A stretch of DNA of 64,000 nucleotides from Inquilinus sp. Marseille-Q2685 (GCF_916619195.1 NZ_CAKAKL010000008.1:124001-188000); one strand, 5' to 3'. Shown: positions 27,575 to 37,620, counted from the stretch's first letter. A program made the numbers and translations. The notes: generated from the letters alone by a model not told the origin.

Positions 27575-28507
27575 ATGACGGCCGTGGACGCCGGAGCGGG
27601 TCAGCGGCGACGGGGGCGGGCGCGGCGGCCGAATGCCGTCGCGCCGAGCCTGCGCACCTACCTGCCCTTCATCCTGCCGGCGGTGCTGGTGGTCGGGGCG
27701 GTGATCGTCTTCCCCTGGGCCTTCACCGGCTGGGTCAGCCTGCACGACTGGCAGGCCACCGGCGCCGGTGGCTTCATCGGCCTCGACAACTACGCCCGGC
27801 TGTTCGCCGACGCCCGCTTCGGCGAGGCGGTGTGGCACACGCTGGTCTACACGATCCTTTCCGTGGTGCTGCCGCTGGTCCTCGGCCTGGCGGCGGCGCT
27901 GGTGTTCAACGAGCGCTTCCCGCTGCGCGGCCTGGCCCGCGGCATCGTGATCATGCCGATGATGGCGACCCCGGTCGCCATCGCCCTGGTCTGGACCATG
28001 ATGTTCCACCCGCAGCTCGGCGTGCTGAACTATCTGCTCAGCCTGGTCGGGCTGCCGCCCTCGCTCTGGGTGTTCGACCAGGCGACGGTGATCCCGTCGC
28101 TGGTGCTGGTCGAGACCTGGCAGTGGACGCCGCTGGTCATGCTGATCGTGCTGGGCGGCCTGTCGGCCCTGCCGGCCGAGCCCTATGAGAGCGCGCAGAT
28201 CGACGGCGCCGGCTGGCTGCAGCAGTTCCGCTACCTGACCCTGCCGATGATCTCGCCCTTCCTGATGGTGGCGGTGATCATCCGCTCGATCGACGCGCTG
28301 AAGAGCTTCGACATCATCTACGCCATCACCCAGGGCGGCCCGGGCACGGCGTCGGAGACGATCAACATCTATCTCTACACCCAGGCCTTCAGCTTCTACG
28401 ACATCGGCTACGGCTCGGCCGTCGCCGTGGTCTTCTTCGTCATCGTCGTCGCCATGTCGCTCGCCCTCCTGTGGCTGCGCCAGCGCGCCAAGCTGGCCGC
28501 GTCGTGA
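27575..28507 (+). CDS. ABC sugar transporter permease, MalF-like
   Basis: The 310-residue protein has a basic N-terminus, then LPFILPAVLVVGAVIVFPWA, VSLHDWQATGAGGFIGLDNY, five more helices, the EAA loop YESAQIDGAGWLQQF and the signature IIYAITQGGPGTASETI. It begins 5 bp after the binding protein stop. It would pair with the next permease to form the channel. Confidence 0.9.
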   Translation: MTAVDAGAGQRRRGRARRPNAVAPSLRTYLPFILPAVLVVGAVIVFPWAFTGWVSLHDWQATGAGGFIGLDNYARLFADARFGEAVWHTLVYTILSVVLPLVLGLAAALVFNERFPLRGLARGIVIMPMMATPVAIALVWTMMFHPQLGVLNYLLSLVGLPPSLWVFDQATVIPSLVLVETWQWTPLVMLIVLGGLSALPAEPYESAQIDGAGWLQQFRYLTLPMISPFLMVAVIIRSIDALKSFDIIYAITQGGPGTASETINIYLYTQAFSFYDIGYGSAVAVVFFVIVVAMSLALLWLRQRAKLAAS

Positions 28508-28518
28508 GGAGGCCCGCC

Positions 28519-29352
<834 letters not shown>

Positions 29353-29479
29353 GCCGCCGCCCTCCCACGCCGGCCTCGGTGACCCACCCCAATTGGATCA
29401 CTTGCAAATTAGATAAAATGCCGTAGTTTGTAGGTATATAGTCATGGTCATTTGAACCCACTGGCTCGGGGATGGTGTC

Positions 29480-29890
29480 ATGTCCGTCATTCAGATCGCC
29501 GACGATCAGGCCCTGCCGGGAACGGCGCCCGCGGCCTCCATCCGGACCGTCCTGGTCAGCCGCCAGGACGAGATCCTTTCCCTGCGGCAGAACGCATCCG
29601 AGATCCTCTACCGGCTGCGGGCCGTCCGCGAGACCTGGTCCGACACCGACCTGCCGCCGGCGCAGGAGCGCTGGGTGCTGCAGCAGGTGCTGGAGTGCCT
29701 GACCGTCAGCTGCGAGCCGCCGACCGGGGACGAATTCGACCGGATCGCGGTGGCCGGCCAGGCGCTGGCCATGCTGTTCGACATGTCGGATGAGGAGTTC
29801 GAGGCCGTCGCCCCGGACGGCGACGACTACGACCTGGTCGATTTCGACGCCGACCTCGACGATGCGGAGGATCTGGCGGCGAACGCGTAG
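29480..29890 (+). CDS. Uncharacterised acidic protein (136 aa)
   Basis: I do not recognise this gene. The protein starts MSVIQIADDQALPGTAPAAS, has a helical middle (ILSLRQNASEILYRLRAVRE, QERWVLQQVLECLTVS) and an extremely acidic C-terminus (DGDDYDLVDFDADLDDAED). There is no signal peptide or membrane helix. It stands alone behind an AT-rich segment (29395-29450) that probably contains its promoter. The acidic tail suggests a binding partner that is basic or a metal, but that is only a guess. Confidence 0.7.
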   Translation: MSVIQIADDQALPGTAPAASIRTVLVSRQDEILSLRQNASEILYRLRAVRETWSDTDLPPAQERWVLQQVLECLTVSCEPPTGDEFDRIAVAGQALAMLFDMSDEEFEAVAPDGDDYDLVDFDADLDDAEDLAANA

Positions 29891-30002
29891 GACCGGCGTC
29901 GGCCGCTGCCGGACCTGTCTTCGTCGCATGCGGAAAAGCTTTGCCGCGCGGAAGGCCTTGTCCTAATCCGAGACGATAGTATCGGCTTCGGCGCGGCGCA
30001 TC

Positions 30003-31985
30003 TTGTCCCTTTCCCTCGGCATCGACACCGGCGGCACCTTCACCGACGCGGTCCTGTTCGACCCGGGCCGCGGCGTCGTCGCCGCCGCCAAGCGGCTGAC
30101 CACCAAACACGACCTGGCGCTGGGCATCGGCGCCGCGATCGACGCGGTGCTGGAGCAGCACCCGGCCGAGATCGGCTTCGTCGGCCTGTCCACCACCCTC
30201 GCCACCAACGCGGTGGTCGAGGGCCAGGGCAATCCCGCCTGCCTGGTCCTGATCGGCTACCCCGAGGCGGCGCTGGACCGCGCCGGGCTGCGCGCGGCGA
30301 TCGGCGGCGATTCGGTGGTTGCGATCGCCGGAGGGCACCGTCCAACGGGCGAGGAGCAGTCGCCGCTCGATCTCGAGGCGGCCCGCGCCGCGATCCTGCA
30401 GCACGCCCCGGCGGTCACCGCCTTCGCCGTCGCCGGCTATTTCGCCGTGCGCAACCCGGCGCATGAGCAGGCGGTGCGCGACCTGGTGCGCGACCTGACC
30501 GGCAGGCCCGTGACCTGCGGCCACGAGCTGACCTCCGGCCTCGACGCGCCGCGTCGGGCCTTGACCGCGCTGCTCAACGCCCGGCTGATCCCGCTGACCG
30601 CGTCGCTGATCCGGGCGGTGCGCGGCCGGCTGGACGCCCGCGGCATCGCGGCGCCGCTGATGGTGGTGAAGGGCGACGGGTCGCTGATCGCCGACCGCTT
30701 CGCTTTGGCCCGGCCGGTCGAGACCGTGCTGTCCGGCCCGGCCGCCAGCGTCGTCGGCGCGCGCTGGCTGACCGGCCGCGACGACTGCTTCGTCTCCGAT
30801 ATCGGCGGCACCACCACCGACATCGCCGTGCTCAAGGACGGCCGCCCCCTCTTGAACCGGGAGGGCGCCCAGGTCGGCGGCTGGCGCACCATGGTCGAGG
30901 CGGTGGAGATCCGCACCTTCGGCCTGGGCGGCGACAGCGAGGGGCGGATCGAGCCCGGCATCGGCCTCGCCGTCGGCCCGCGCCGGTCGGTGCCGCTGAG
31001 CCTCTTGGTGCACCAGCATCCGGAGATGCTGGTGGCGCTGCGCCGCCAGGCCGAGCGGCCCGAGGCCCTCAGCCTGGACGGCCGCTTCGCCCTGCGCCTG
31101 CGTGCGCTCGACACCGAGACGCTGTCGCCGCAGGAGCGGCGGATCTGGGAGGCGCTGGCCGACGGGCCGCAGCCGCTGGAGGCGGCGCTGACCAGCCATC
31201 TGCTCGACCGGCCGCTGGAGCGGCTGGGGGCGCGCGGGCTGGTGATCCTGTCCGGCTTCACCCCGACCGACGCCGCCCATGTGCTGGGGCTGCACGGCGG
31301 CTGGTCGCGGGAGGCGGCGCTATTGGGCGCGCAGATCTGGGCCCGGCGCCCGGCCGAGCCCGGCTGGACCCCGCCCGCCGATGCCGAATCCTTCGCCCGG
31401 GCGGTGCTGGAGCGGCTGACCGCCGACAGTGCGCTGGCGCTGGTCGAGGCGGCGCTGGCCCGCGACGGCGTCGCCGACCCGGCGCGCGAGGCCCGCGGTC
31501 TGCTGCCCCGCCGCGCGGTGGCGGGGGATGGTTCGGCCCCCGCCCTGCTGCGCCCGGCCCTGACCCTCGGCCTGCCCTTGGTCGGCATCGGCGCCTCAGC
31601 CGCGACCTACTACCCGGAGATCGCCCGGCGCCTCGGCACCGAGAGCGTGGTGCCGGAGCATGCCGGCGTCACCAACGCCATCGGCGCGGTGGCGAGCGGC
31701 GTACTGCAGCGGGCGACGATCACCATCACCGCGCCGGAGGAGGGCCGCTTCCGCGTCCATGCTCCGGGCGGCATCCGCACCTTCGGCAGCCTGGAGGAGG
31801 CCGCGGCTTATGCCGAGGCCGAGGCGCGCGGCCGGGCCGAGGCCCTGGCGCGCGAGGCCGGCGGCCGGGAGGTGGCGGTGACCGTCACCCGTGCCGACCG
31901 GGTGGTGTCGATGGCCGGCGGCCTCGAGATGTTCGTCGAGAGCACGGTGACAGCGACCGCCGCCGGCCGGCCTCGGATGGGGTGA
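30003..31985 (+). CDS. Hydantoinase/oxoprolinase family protein, HyuA-like
   Basis: The 660-residue protein begins with the actin-like ATPase phosphate-1 motif LGIDTGGTFTDAVLFDPG. It continues with GLSTTLATNAVVEGQG, ELTSGLDAPRRALTALLNA, ETVLSGPAASVVGARWL, the second phosphate motif VSDIGGTTTDIAVLKDG and ETRIRTFGLGGD-like EIRTFGLGGDS. Family members hydrolyse N-methylhydantoin, 5-oxoproline or carboxylate acetone with ATP. There is no HyuB-type partner next to it, which is unusual for true hydantoinases, so the substrate is uncertain. The start is TTG 30003; no better ATG or GTG was seen. Confidence 0.82.
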   Translation: MSLSLGIDTGGTFTDAVLFDPGRGVVAAAKRLTTKHDLALGIGAAIDAVLEQHPAEIGFVGLSTTLATNAVVEGQGNPACLVLIGYPEAALDRAGLRAAIGGDSVVAIAGGHRPTGEEQSPLDLEAARAAILQHAPAVTAFAVAGYFAVRNPAHEQAVRDLVRDLTGRPVTCGHELTSGLDAPRRALTALLNARLIPLTASLIRAVRGRLDARGIAAPLMVVKGDGSLIADRFALARPVETVLSGPAASVVGARWLTGRDDCFVSDIGGTTTDIAVLKDGRPLLNREGAQVGGWRTMVEAVEIRTFGLGGDSEGRIEPGIGLAVGPRRSVPLSLLVHQHPEMLVALRRQAERPEALSLDGRFALRLRALDTETLSPQERRIWEALADGPQPLEAALTSHLLDRPLERLGARGLVILSGFTPTDAAHVLGLHGGWSREAALLGAQIWARRPAEPGWTPPADAESFARAVLERLTADSALALVEAALARDGVADPAREARGLLPRRAVAGDGSAPALLRPALTLGLPLVGIGASAATYYPEIARRLGTESVVPEHAGVTNAIGAVASGVLQRATITITAPEEGRFRVHAPGGIRTFGSLEEAAAYAEAEARGRAEALAREAGGREVAVTVTRADRVVSMAGGLEMFVESTVTATAAGRPRMG

Positions 31986-32003
31986 GCCGCCTCACCCACC
32001 TAT

Positions 32004-32092
32004 TGTCATCGCCGGGCTTGACCCGGCGATCCAGGGACCACCCAGAGCGGCATCGACATTCCTGGATGCCTGGGTCAAGCCCGGGCATGACA
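32004..32092. repeat. Dispersed palindromic repeat (GGGCTTGACCCGG type)
   Basis: TGTCATCGCCGGGCTTGACC at the left pairs with GGTCAAGCCCGGGCATGACA at the right, and ATCCAGG with CCTGGAT further in. The unit folds into one long hairpin around GACCACCCAGAGCGGCATCG. A half copy containing GAGCGGCATCGACATT through the right arm is at 41585-41634. It lies between the HyuA-like gene and the IS element. Confidence 0.8.
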
Positions 32093-32143
32093 GCTTATAC
32101 CGGCGAGCTCGTGATCAGACTCGTCCCCCTCCCAAGAAAGAAC

Positions 32144-32173
32144 CGTCATTGCGAGGAGGCGAAACCGACGAAG
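32144..32173. repeat. Left half of a palindromic repeat split by the IS element
   Basis: CGTCATTGCGAGGAGGCGAA followed by ACCGACGAAG matches the right end (reversed) of the intact repeat at 48730-48815 with one change. The match stops at 32173 and resumes at 33828, so the IS element interrupts this copy. Confidence 0.85.
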
Positions 32174-32248
32174 ATTCCATGAGGGTGGATAGCGGCCAGG
32201 AGTCGGCCCAGGCTGAGGTTGCTATCCCACTCACCCTGGAGACGACCG

Positions 32249-33406
32249 ATGCTCGATCAACCTTGCGAGGGACAGGCCGCTATCCGGACACAGATTGGCG
32301 CAATTTTTGTGTCATTGGAACTGAGCCGTTCGAGTTGGCTGATCACCTCACTGTCGCCCGGCGGCGGGGAGAAGATGTCCAAGCACAGCGTCGGGGCGGG
32401 CGATGTCGCGGGGCTGCTGGCGCTGTTTGCAGAGTTCAGGCGCAAGGCGGCGATGCGGACGGGCCGGAGCTATCCGATCATCACCGTTCAGGAGACTGGG
32501 CTGGACGGGTTCTGGCTGCACCGGGTTCTGTGTCGGGAGGGGATCGAGAGCCACGTGGTGGATCCGGCGTCGATTGCGGCGCCGCGTCGGCGCCGGCGGG
32601 CCAAGACGGACCGGCTCGACGGCGAGGCGCTGCTGCGGGCGCTTCTGGCCTACAAGCGCGGCGAGCCGCGGGTCTGCGCCATGGTGGTGGCGCCCTCTCC
32701 GGAAGAGGAGGACCGGCGCCGGCTGTGCCGCGAACGCCAGACGCTGATCTGTGAGCGGACCACGCATGTGAACCGGATCAAGGGGCTTCTGTTCGCGCAG
32801 GGTATCACCGACTACGCGCCGCAGCGGCGCGACCGGCGGGAGCGGCTTGCGGCCTTGCACACGGCCGACGGGCGGGCGCTGCCGCCGCACTTGACGGCGC
32901 AGATCAGCCGCGAGTTGGACCGGCTCGAGCTGCTGGTCGACCAGATCAAGAGGGTCGAGGCCGAGCCGGAGGCCGTGCTGGCCGAGACCGGCGCCGGTGA
33001 GACGGCCGCCTCGGAGCCGGTGGCGATGCTGTCGGCAGTGCGGGGGATCGGCGCCACCTTTGCGGCGGTTCTCTGGTCGGAGGGCTTCTATCGATCCTTC
33101 GCCAATCGCCGCCAGGTGGCCGCCTATGCGGGGCTGGCGGCGACGCCGTGGCGCAGCGGCAGCATCATGCATGAGCAGGGTGTGTCGAAGGCCGGCAATC
33201 CGCGGCTGCGCACCGTGATGATCCAGCTCGCCTGGCTGTGGCTGCGGCACCAGCCGCAGTCGGCCCTGGCACGCTGGTTCCAGGCCCGTGGCCAGCGCGA
33301 CCGCAAGCGCGCCATCGTCGCCCTGGCGCGCAAGCTTCTGGTGGCCTTGTGGAAGTACGTCACAGCCGGCGTCGTCATCGAGGGCGCGGTGATCAAGACG
33401 GCCTGA
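32249..33406 (+). CDS. IS110-family transposase (DEDD recombinase)
   Basis: The 385-residue protein has the RuvC-like DEDD domain at its N-terminus (GAIFVSLELSRSSWLITSLS, ESHVVDPASIAAPRRRRRAK, then TDRLDGEALLRALL). The C-terminal transposase_20 domain is present (LSAVRGIGATFAAVLWSEGF, VAAYAGLAATPWRSGS, EQGVSKAGNPRLRTVMIQLA), with the catalytic serine expected in its GISKxGN-like segment. The first acidic residue of the N-terminal motif is E rather than D. ATG 32249 has GGAGA about 7 bases before it; the longer frame from 32219 adds no conserved residues. It catalyses movement of the surrounding element by an RNA-guided mechanism known for this family. Confidence 0.93.
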   Translation: MLDQPCEGQAAIRTQIGAIFVSLELSRSSWLITSLSPGGGEKMSKHSVGAGDVAGLLALFAEFRRKAAMRTGRSYPIITVQETGLDGFWLHRVLCREGIESHVVDPASIAAPRRRRRAKTDRLDGEALLRALLAYKRGEPRVCAMVVAPSPEEEDRRRLCRERQTLICERTTHVNRIKGLLFAQGITDYAPQRRDRRERLAALHTADGRALPPHLTAQISRELDRLELLVDQIKRVEAEPEAVLAETGAGETAASEPVAMLSAVRGIGATFAAVLWSEGFYRSFANRRQVAAYAGLAATPWRSGSIMHEQGVSKAGNPRLRTVMIQLAWLWLRHQPQSALARWFQARGQRDRKRAIVALARKLLVALWKYVTAGVVIEGAVIKTA

Positions 33407-33827
33407 CCACAGGCCGCCGCCCAGCCGTTCCGCCGAGGCCCGATCAGCCTCGGCCGATCCGGGTGGACGAACCGATGGATTGCATGGCTCATCGCCGCAA
33501 CGAAGACTGGTCTCGTCCTCTCGAGCCTGCCCGCCGCAAGCGGAAGCGTGGTGCTGTCGCCTCGCGCGACGACCGAATGTGAGTTTGATCTGGCCGGCAA
33601 CCCAGATCGTCGCACCGGCTCGACCCAGGGATCGCCACGGCCCTCCGCTCCGGTGCTGCCGACCGCACCAGCTTGATGGCGCGCTCGATCACGTCAAGAC
33701 CAAGCCGCTTCGCGGCGCCCCTGCGGGCCGGCCTTGACTTGATCTGCGCGCGCCATCGGTCACGCCATCGCCGCCAGCAACAACGAAAGACCTCTCGCCC
33801 CCCCTTGACCCATACACTCCTCATGTG
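33407..33827 (+). ncRNA. Non-coding right end of the IS, candidate bridge RNA region
   Basis: The 421 bp between the transposase stop and the right IS end hold no convincing gene. Stretches such as CTTCGCGGCGCCCCTGCGGG and the pair GATGGCGCGC (about 33674-33683) / GCGCGCCATC (about 33747-33756) indicate strong secondary structure. Other IS110-family elements encode a bridge RNA in a non-coding end, and the IS1111 group places it at the right end. The RNA itself is inferred; exact ends cannot be set. Confidence 0.4.
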
Positions 33828-33885
33828 AGCAATCCAGGGGCCACAGCGAGCGGCCCTGGATTGCTTCGCTACGCTCGCAATGACG
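33828..33885. repeat. Right part of the palindromic repeat split by the IS element
   Basis: AGCAATCCAGGGGCC opens the fragment and ATTGCTTCGCTACGCTCGCA near its end leads to TGACG. Together with 32144-32173 it rebuilds a unit nearly identical to the reverse of 48730-48815. The 53 bp to the next stop codon (33886-33938) hold nothing recognisable. Confidence 0.85.
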
Positions 33886-33938
33886 ATCTTTCATGGCTCG
33901 CTGGTATTGGTTTAGGGCAGTCTGTTCCTGGCCCGCGC

Positions 33939-35309
33939 CTACATGAGGCGGCTGGTCACCACGAAGTACAGCACGAAGATCACCCCGAGCCCCCACACCA
34001 CCGTGGTGACGCCCGAGCGGCGGCCCAGCGCCAGGCACAGCAGGATGTAGGCGAAGGTGCCGATCGCCATGCCGTTGATCAGGTTGTTGCTGAGCACCGT
34101 GACCAGCAGCATCAGCACCACCGGCACGGCGTTGGCGAGGTCCGCCATGTCGACCCGCGCCAGCCCCTGCAGCATGAAGATGCCGACCACCACCAGCGCC
34201 GGCGCCGTGGCCTGGGGCGGGATGATGACGAAGACCGGCCAGATGAACAGCGCCAGGACGAAGCCGATCGCCACCACCACCGAGGTCAGCCCGGTGCGGC
34301 CGCCGGCCTGCACCCCGGCGACGGATTCGATGAAGGCGGTGACCACCGAGGTGCCGAGCAGCGGTCCGACGATGGTGGCGGTCGCGTCGGTCGAGAAGGC
34401 GGCGGTGGCGTTCGGGATCGATCCGTCCGGCTTGCGCAGATTGGCCGCGCCGGTCACGCCGATCAGCGTCGCCAGCGTGCTGAAGAACTCGCCGCACAGG
34501 AAGTAGAACAAGAGCGGCAGCGCCACCAGGAAATGCGAGACCAGATAGCTGAAGTCGAGCGCCAGGAAGGTGCTCTCCGGCCATTTCGGCAGGGCGAAGA
34601 CCGCGGCCGGCAGCGTCGTCACCATGGTGCCGTCGTCCTTCAGCGGCACGAAGATGCCGATCACGGTGAGGGCGGCGATCGACAGGATCAGCGCCCCCGG
34701 CACGCCGCGGGCGACCAGGACGGGCGTGACCAGGATGCCGGCCAGGGTCAGCAGCACCGGCGGGCTGGCCAGCGACCCCATCGCCACATAGGTGTTCGGG
34801 TTGGCGACGATGAAGCCGGCGCCGCGCAGGCCGATGAACACGATCAGCGTGCCGACCGCCGCCTGGATGCCGATCTTCAGCGCGTCCGGCACCTCCTTGG
34901 CCACCTTCTCGCGCAGCCGCGACAGGCTGAGGCCCAGGAAGATCACGCCGGTGACGGCGACCATGGCCAGCGCCCCCTGCCAGGGGATGCCCATCTGCTT
35001 CACCATCACATAGGCGAACACGATGTTGGACCCCATCGCCGGCGCCACGGCCAGCGGCAGGTTGGCGGTCAGCCCCATCATCAGGCTGCCGAAGATCGCG
35101 GCCAGCGCCGTCGCGATCACCAGGTCGCCGCGGTCCATCCCGGCGGCGGACATGATCGCCGGGTTGACGGCGACGATATAGGCCATCGCCGCGAAGGTGG
35201 TGATGCCGGCGATCACCTCCTGCGGCACCGAGCTGCCGCGCTCGGACAGCCGGAAGCGGCGGTCGAGCCAACCCCCATTGGACGACGCCCGCGCATTGGA
35301 AACGGTCAT
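33939..35309 (-). CDS. NCS2/AzgA-type purine permease
   Basis: The 456-residue membrane protein has the AzgA-type signatures: ITTFAAMAYIVAVNPAIMSA near the start, TANLPLAVAPAMGSNIVFAY, PDALKIGIQAAVGTLIVFIG and STDATATIVGPLLGTS. It has about 12-14 helices. Such permeases import adenine, guanine and hypoxanthine with protons. ATG 35309 follows a GGGGG-rich ribosome site. The adenine deaminase gene lies 56 bp upstream on the same strand, so the pair forms a purine salvage unit, which supports a purine substrate. Confidence 0.87.
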   Translation of the reverse strand: MTVSNARASSNGGWLDRRFRLSERGSSVPQEVIAGITTFAAMAYIVAVNPAIMSAAGMDRGDLVIATALAAIFGSLMMGLTANLPLAVAPAMGSNIVFAYVMVKQMGIPWQGALAMVAVTGVIFLGLSLSRLREKVAKEVPDALKIGIQAAVGTLIVFIGLRGAGFIVANPNTYVAMGSLASPPVLLTLAGILVTPVLVARGVPGALILSIAALTVIGIFVPLKDDGTMVTTLPAAVFALPKWPESTFLALDFSYLVSHFLVALPLLFYFLCGEFFSTLATLIGVTGAANLRKPDGSIPNATAAFSTDATATIVGPLLGTSVVTAFIESVAGVQAGGRTGLTSVVVAIGFVLALFIWPVFVIIPPQATAPALVVVGIFMLQGLARVDMADLANAVPVVLMLLVTVLSNNLINGMAIGTFAYILLCLALGRRSGVTTVVWGLGVIFVLYFVVTSRLM

Positions 35310-35365
35310 GAGCCCCCCTCGCCCGGGTCTGCGCCGGGTCGGTTCGAACGGAACGGCGCTTCCCC

Positions 35366-37234
35366 CTACCAGACGACGGGGTGGGTCTCCCCGCTCTGCA
35401 CATTGACGAAGCCCTGCGGCGCCTGCTCGCAGGGCGCCACCAGCACCCAGCGCCACGGCGCGCAGGTCAGGGTGGCGAAGATCAGCCGCTCCGGGAAGCC
35501 CGGGAACCAGCGCGGATGGAAGGTCGGCTCGTACATCCAGTCGATGCCCTCGGCCGCGGCATAGAGCGCCTGCATCTCGGCATCGAGCGCCTCCGGCGGC
35601 CGGCAGCTCATCAGCCCGCCGATCTCGTAGCGCACGGTCGCCAGCACCTCGCCGTCGCGCACCAGGGCCCAGCCGCCCTGCAGCTCGGTCAGCGTGTTGA
35701 CCGCCAGCGCCATGGCCGCGTCGGAGGAGCCGGTGACCCAGATGTTGTGCTTGTCATGCGCCACCGAGCAGGCCAGCGCCGTATCCGGCGTGCGCGGGCC
35801 GCAGCCGAGCCAGAACATCTTCGCCACCCGCCCGTCGCCGGAGAAGCGGTCGACGATGGCGAACTTGGTGATGTTGCGGTCGGGGTCGCGCTGCACCGCG
35901 CCGTCGCGCACCGGCAGCTCGGCGGTGATGAAGCCGTCGTCCCAGTGGAAGGGCCGCAGCAGCGCCGCCTGCATGGTCTCGCGGCCCGGCGCGGCCGGCA
36001 GGGCGAAATCCGCCGCGGTCAGCGGCCGCCTCATGTTGACCGTCTGCCGCGCCCAGGCCGGCCAGTCGATCGCCGGCACCGGGCCGGTGTAGCGCTTGCC
36101 CTCCGCCACCGGCTGCCCGTCGGACCAGACCTCGGCGATCTCGAGGCTGGCGATATCGGACAGCAGCACGACATCGGCGTAGCGCCCCGGCGCCAGGCTG
36201 CCGACCCAGGGCGTCAGCCGCATGTGCCGCGCCGGGTTCAGGGTGATGCACTGGATCGCGGTCTCCGGCGCCAGCCCGTGCCGGATCGCCAGCCGGGCGT
36301 TGTGGTCGGTGGCGCCGAGCTTGAAGGTGTCGGAGACGCTGCGGTCGTCGGTGGTGAAGGCGATCTGCGACCAGTCGGCCAGGCCCTTTTCGATCAGCCA
36401 GGGGATCACCTCCGGCATCGAATAGGGCCGCAGCTCGACGAAGATGCCGTGGGCCAGCTTCTCCCACACCTCCTCCGGCGTCCACGCCTCGTGGTCGGAG
36501 GCCAGGCCGGCGGCGGCGAAGGCGCTGATCGCGGCGGTGTCGCGCAGCCCCGCGCCGTGGCCCTCGACCACGCCGCGCTGCTCGAAGGTGGCGCGGATCA
36601 TGCCCCACAGCCGCGGATAGGACGGGTTCTCGGGGTTCCAGACCGCCGGCCAGTCCATCACCTCGTCCAGGCCGGCAACCATCAGGCTCTCCTTCAGGAA
36701 GCCCTTCTGCTCGTCATAGCCGTACCAGCCGCCGCCCCATTCATAGGCCGTCGGCGGCACCGCCGATCCCGGCAGCGGGAAGATCTTGAGCGGCGAACCG
36801 CGGCGCCGGGCCTCCAGCCAGAAGGCCAGGTTGTTCGGGCCGTCGACATTGGAGAATTCGTGGCTGGCCTCGCAGGTCCAGGTGTTGCCGCGCGGCAGCA
36901 CCAGCGCCGCTTCCCATTCCGGCGTCAGATGCGTGCTCTCGATGTGCTTGTGCACCTCGCCGAAGCCCGGCACGGCCGCGAGATCCGGCTTCTCCACCCG
37001 CCGCGCCGCGGTGCCGGGGAAGGTCCCGGCCGGGCCGGTCCAGGCGATGCGCCGGCCCTTGATCGCGATCTCCTGGTCCTCGCGCCAGCTGCGGGTGTGG
37101 ACGTCGAGCAGCCGCCCCACCCGCAGCAGCGTGTCGGCCGGGCGCTTGCCCAGCGCCGTCAGCACCAGGTCCTGGCGGATCGCCACCTCGTCCTCGGCGC
37201 CGATCAAAAGATCATCGGGCAAGGAGGTCGCCAT
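35366..37234 (-). CDS. ade: Adenine deaminase (amidohydrolase superfamily)
   Basis: The 622-residue protein has the metal-binding motif VPGFGEVHKHIESTHLTP, then TWTCEASHEFSNVDGPNN, ISAFAAAGLASDHEAWTPEE, FTTDDRSVSDTF, a C-terminal AVQRDPDRNITKFAIVDRFS and SVAHDKHNIWVTGSSD, matching bacterial adenine deaminases. These convert adenine to hypoxanthine using iron or manganese. The HxH motif reads HKH rather than the usual HVH. ATG 37234 follows GGAG by 7 bases; the ORF upstream to 37453 is not conserved. It is coupled with the purine permease. Confidence 0.85.
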   Translation of the reverse strand: MATSLPDDLLIGAEDEVAIRQDLVLTALGKRPADTLLRVGRLLDVHTRSWREDQEIAIKGRRIAWTGPAGTFPGTAARRVEKPDLAAVPGFGEVHKHIESTHLTPEWEAALVLPRGNTWTCEASHEFSNVDGPNNLAFWLEARRRGSPLKIFPLPGSAVPPTAYEWGGGWYGYDEQKGFLKESLMVAGLDEVMDWPAVWNPENPSYPRLWGMIRATFEQRGVVEGHGAGLRDTAAISAFAAAGLASDHEAWTPEEVWEKLAHGIFVELRPYSMPEVIPWLIEKGLADWSQIAFTTDDRSVSDTFKLGATDHNARLAIRHGLAPETAIQCITLNPARHMRLTPWVGSLAPGRYADVVLLSDIASLEIAEVWSDGQPVAEGKRYTGPVPAIDWPAWARQTVNMRRPLTAADFALPAAPGRETMQAALLRPFHWDDGFITAELPVRDGAVQRDPDRNITKFAIVDRFSGDGRVAKMFWLGCGPRTPDTALACSVAHDKHNIWVTGSSDAAMALAVNTLTELQGGWALVRDGEVLATVRYEIGGLMSCRPPEALDAEMQALYAAAEGIDWMYEPTFHPRWFPGFPERLIFATLTCAPWRWVLVAPCEQAPQGFVNVQSGETHPVVW

Positions 37235-37620
37235 GGCCGGTCTCCGCATTGGGTATGTCCGCCCTTTACCTCTCCCCGGGAAGGCCCGCCAGTCCCTTTT
37301 CCGCGGGGTGCAGGTGACATTCCGAGGGGCGCCGCCAGCCGAGGGATGGCTGGCCCCGGCGACCCAAGACCAACTTGAAATCAAGGACGGAACGAGCCCA
37401 AAATCGAACAGCAATGAAAATGAAATAAATATGACACACAATTCGGTTCTCAATTTTATTTTCCATGCATAATCGAGTCACCTTAACAAAACTTTATCTG
37501 ATCTCGGCTATAGCTCGCCTGTCAGTGATTCCTTGACTGTGGGCAGCCAACCTCCGCCTCAGGCGTTCGCCGGCCGGCGTGGCGCGACCCGGGTCGACGG
37601 ACAGCCAGCAGGAGATCCCC

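Larger units (their letters stand above)
32174..33827 (+). mobile_element. IS110-family insertion sequence (IS1111-like), 1,654 bp
   Basis: The ends are fixed by comparison with the uninterrupted palindromic repeat at 48730-48815. The left flank matches to GAAG at 32173 and the right flank resumes with AGCAATCC at 33828. The shared dinucleotide AG (32172-32173 and 33828-33829) fits the core of an IS110-type recombination. Subterminal inverted copies of CATGAGG lie at 32178-32184 and, reversed, at 33819-33825, a few bases in from each end. This is typical of the IS1111 group. The single gene is the transposase, with a short left end and about 420 bp of non-coding right end. It appears complete. 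Confidence 0.85.
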
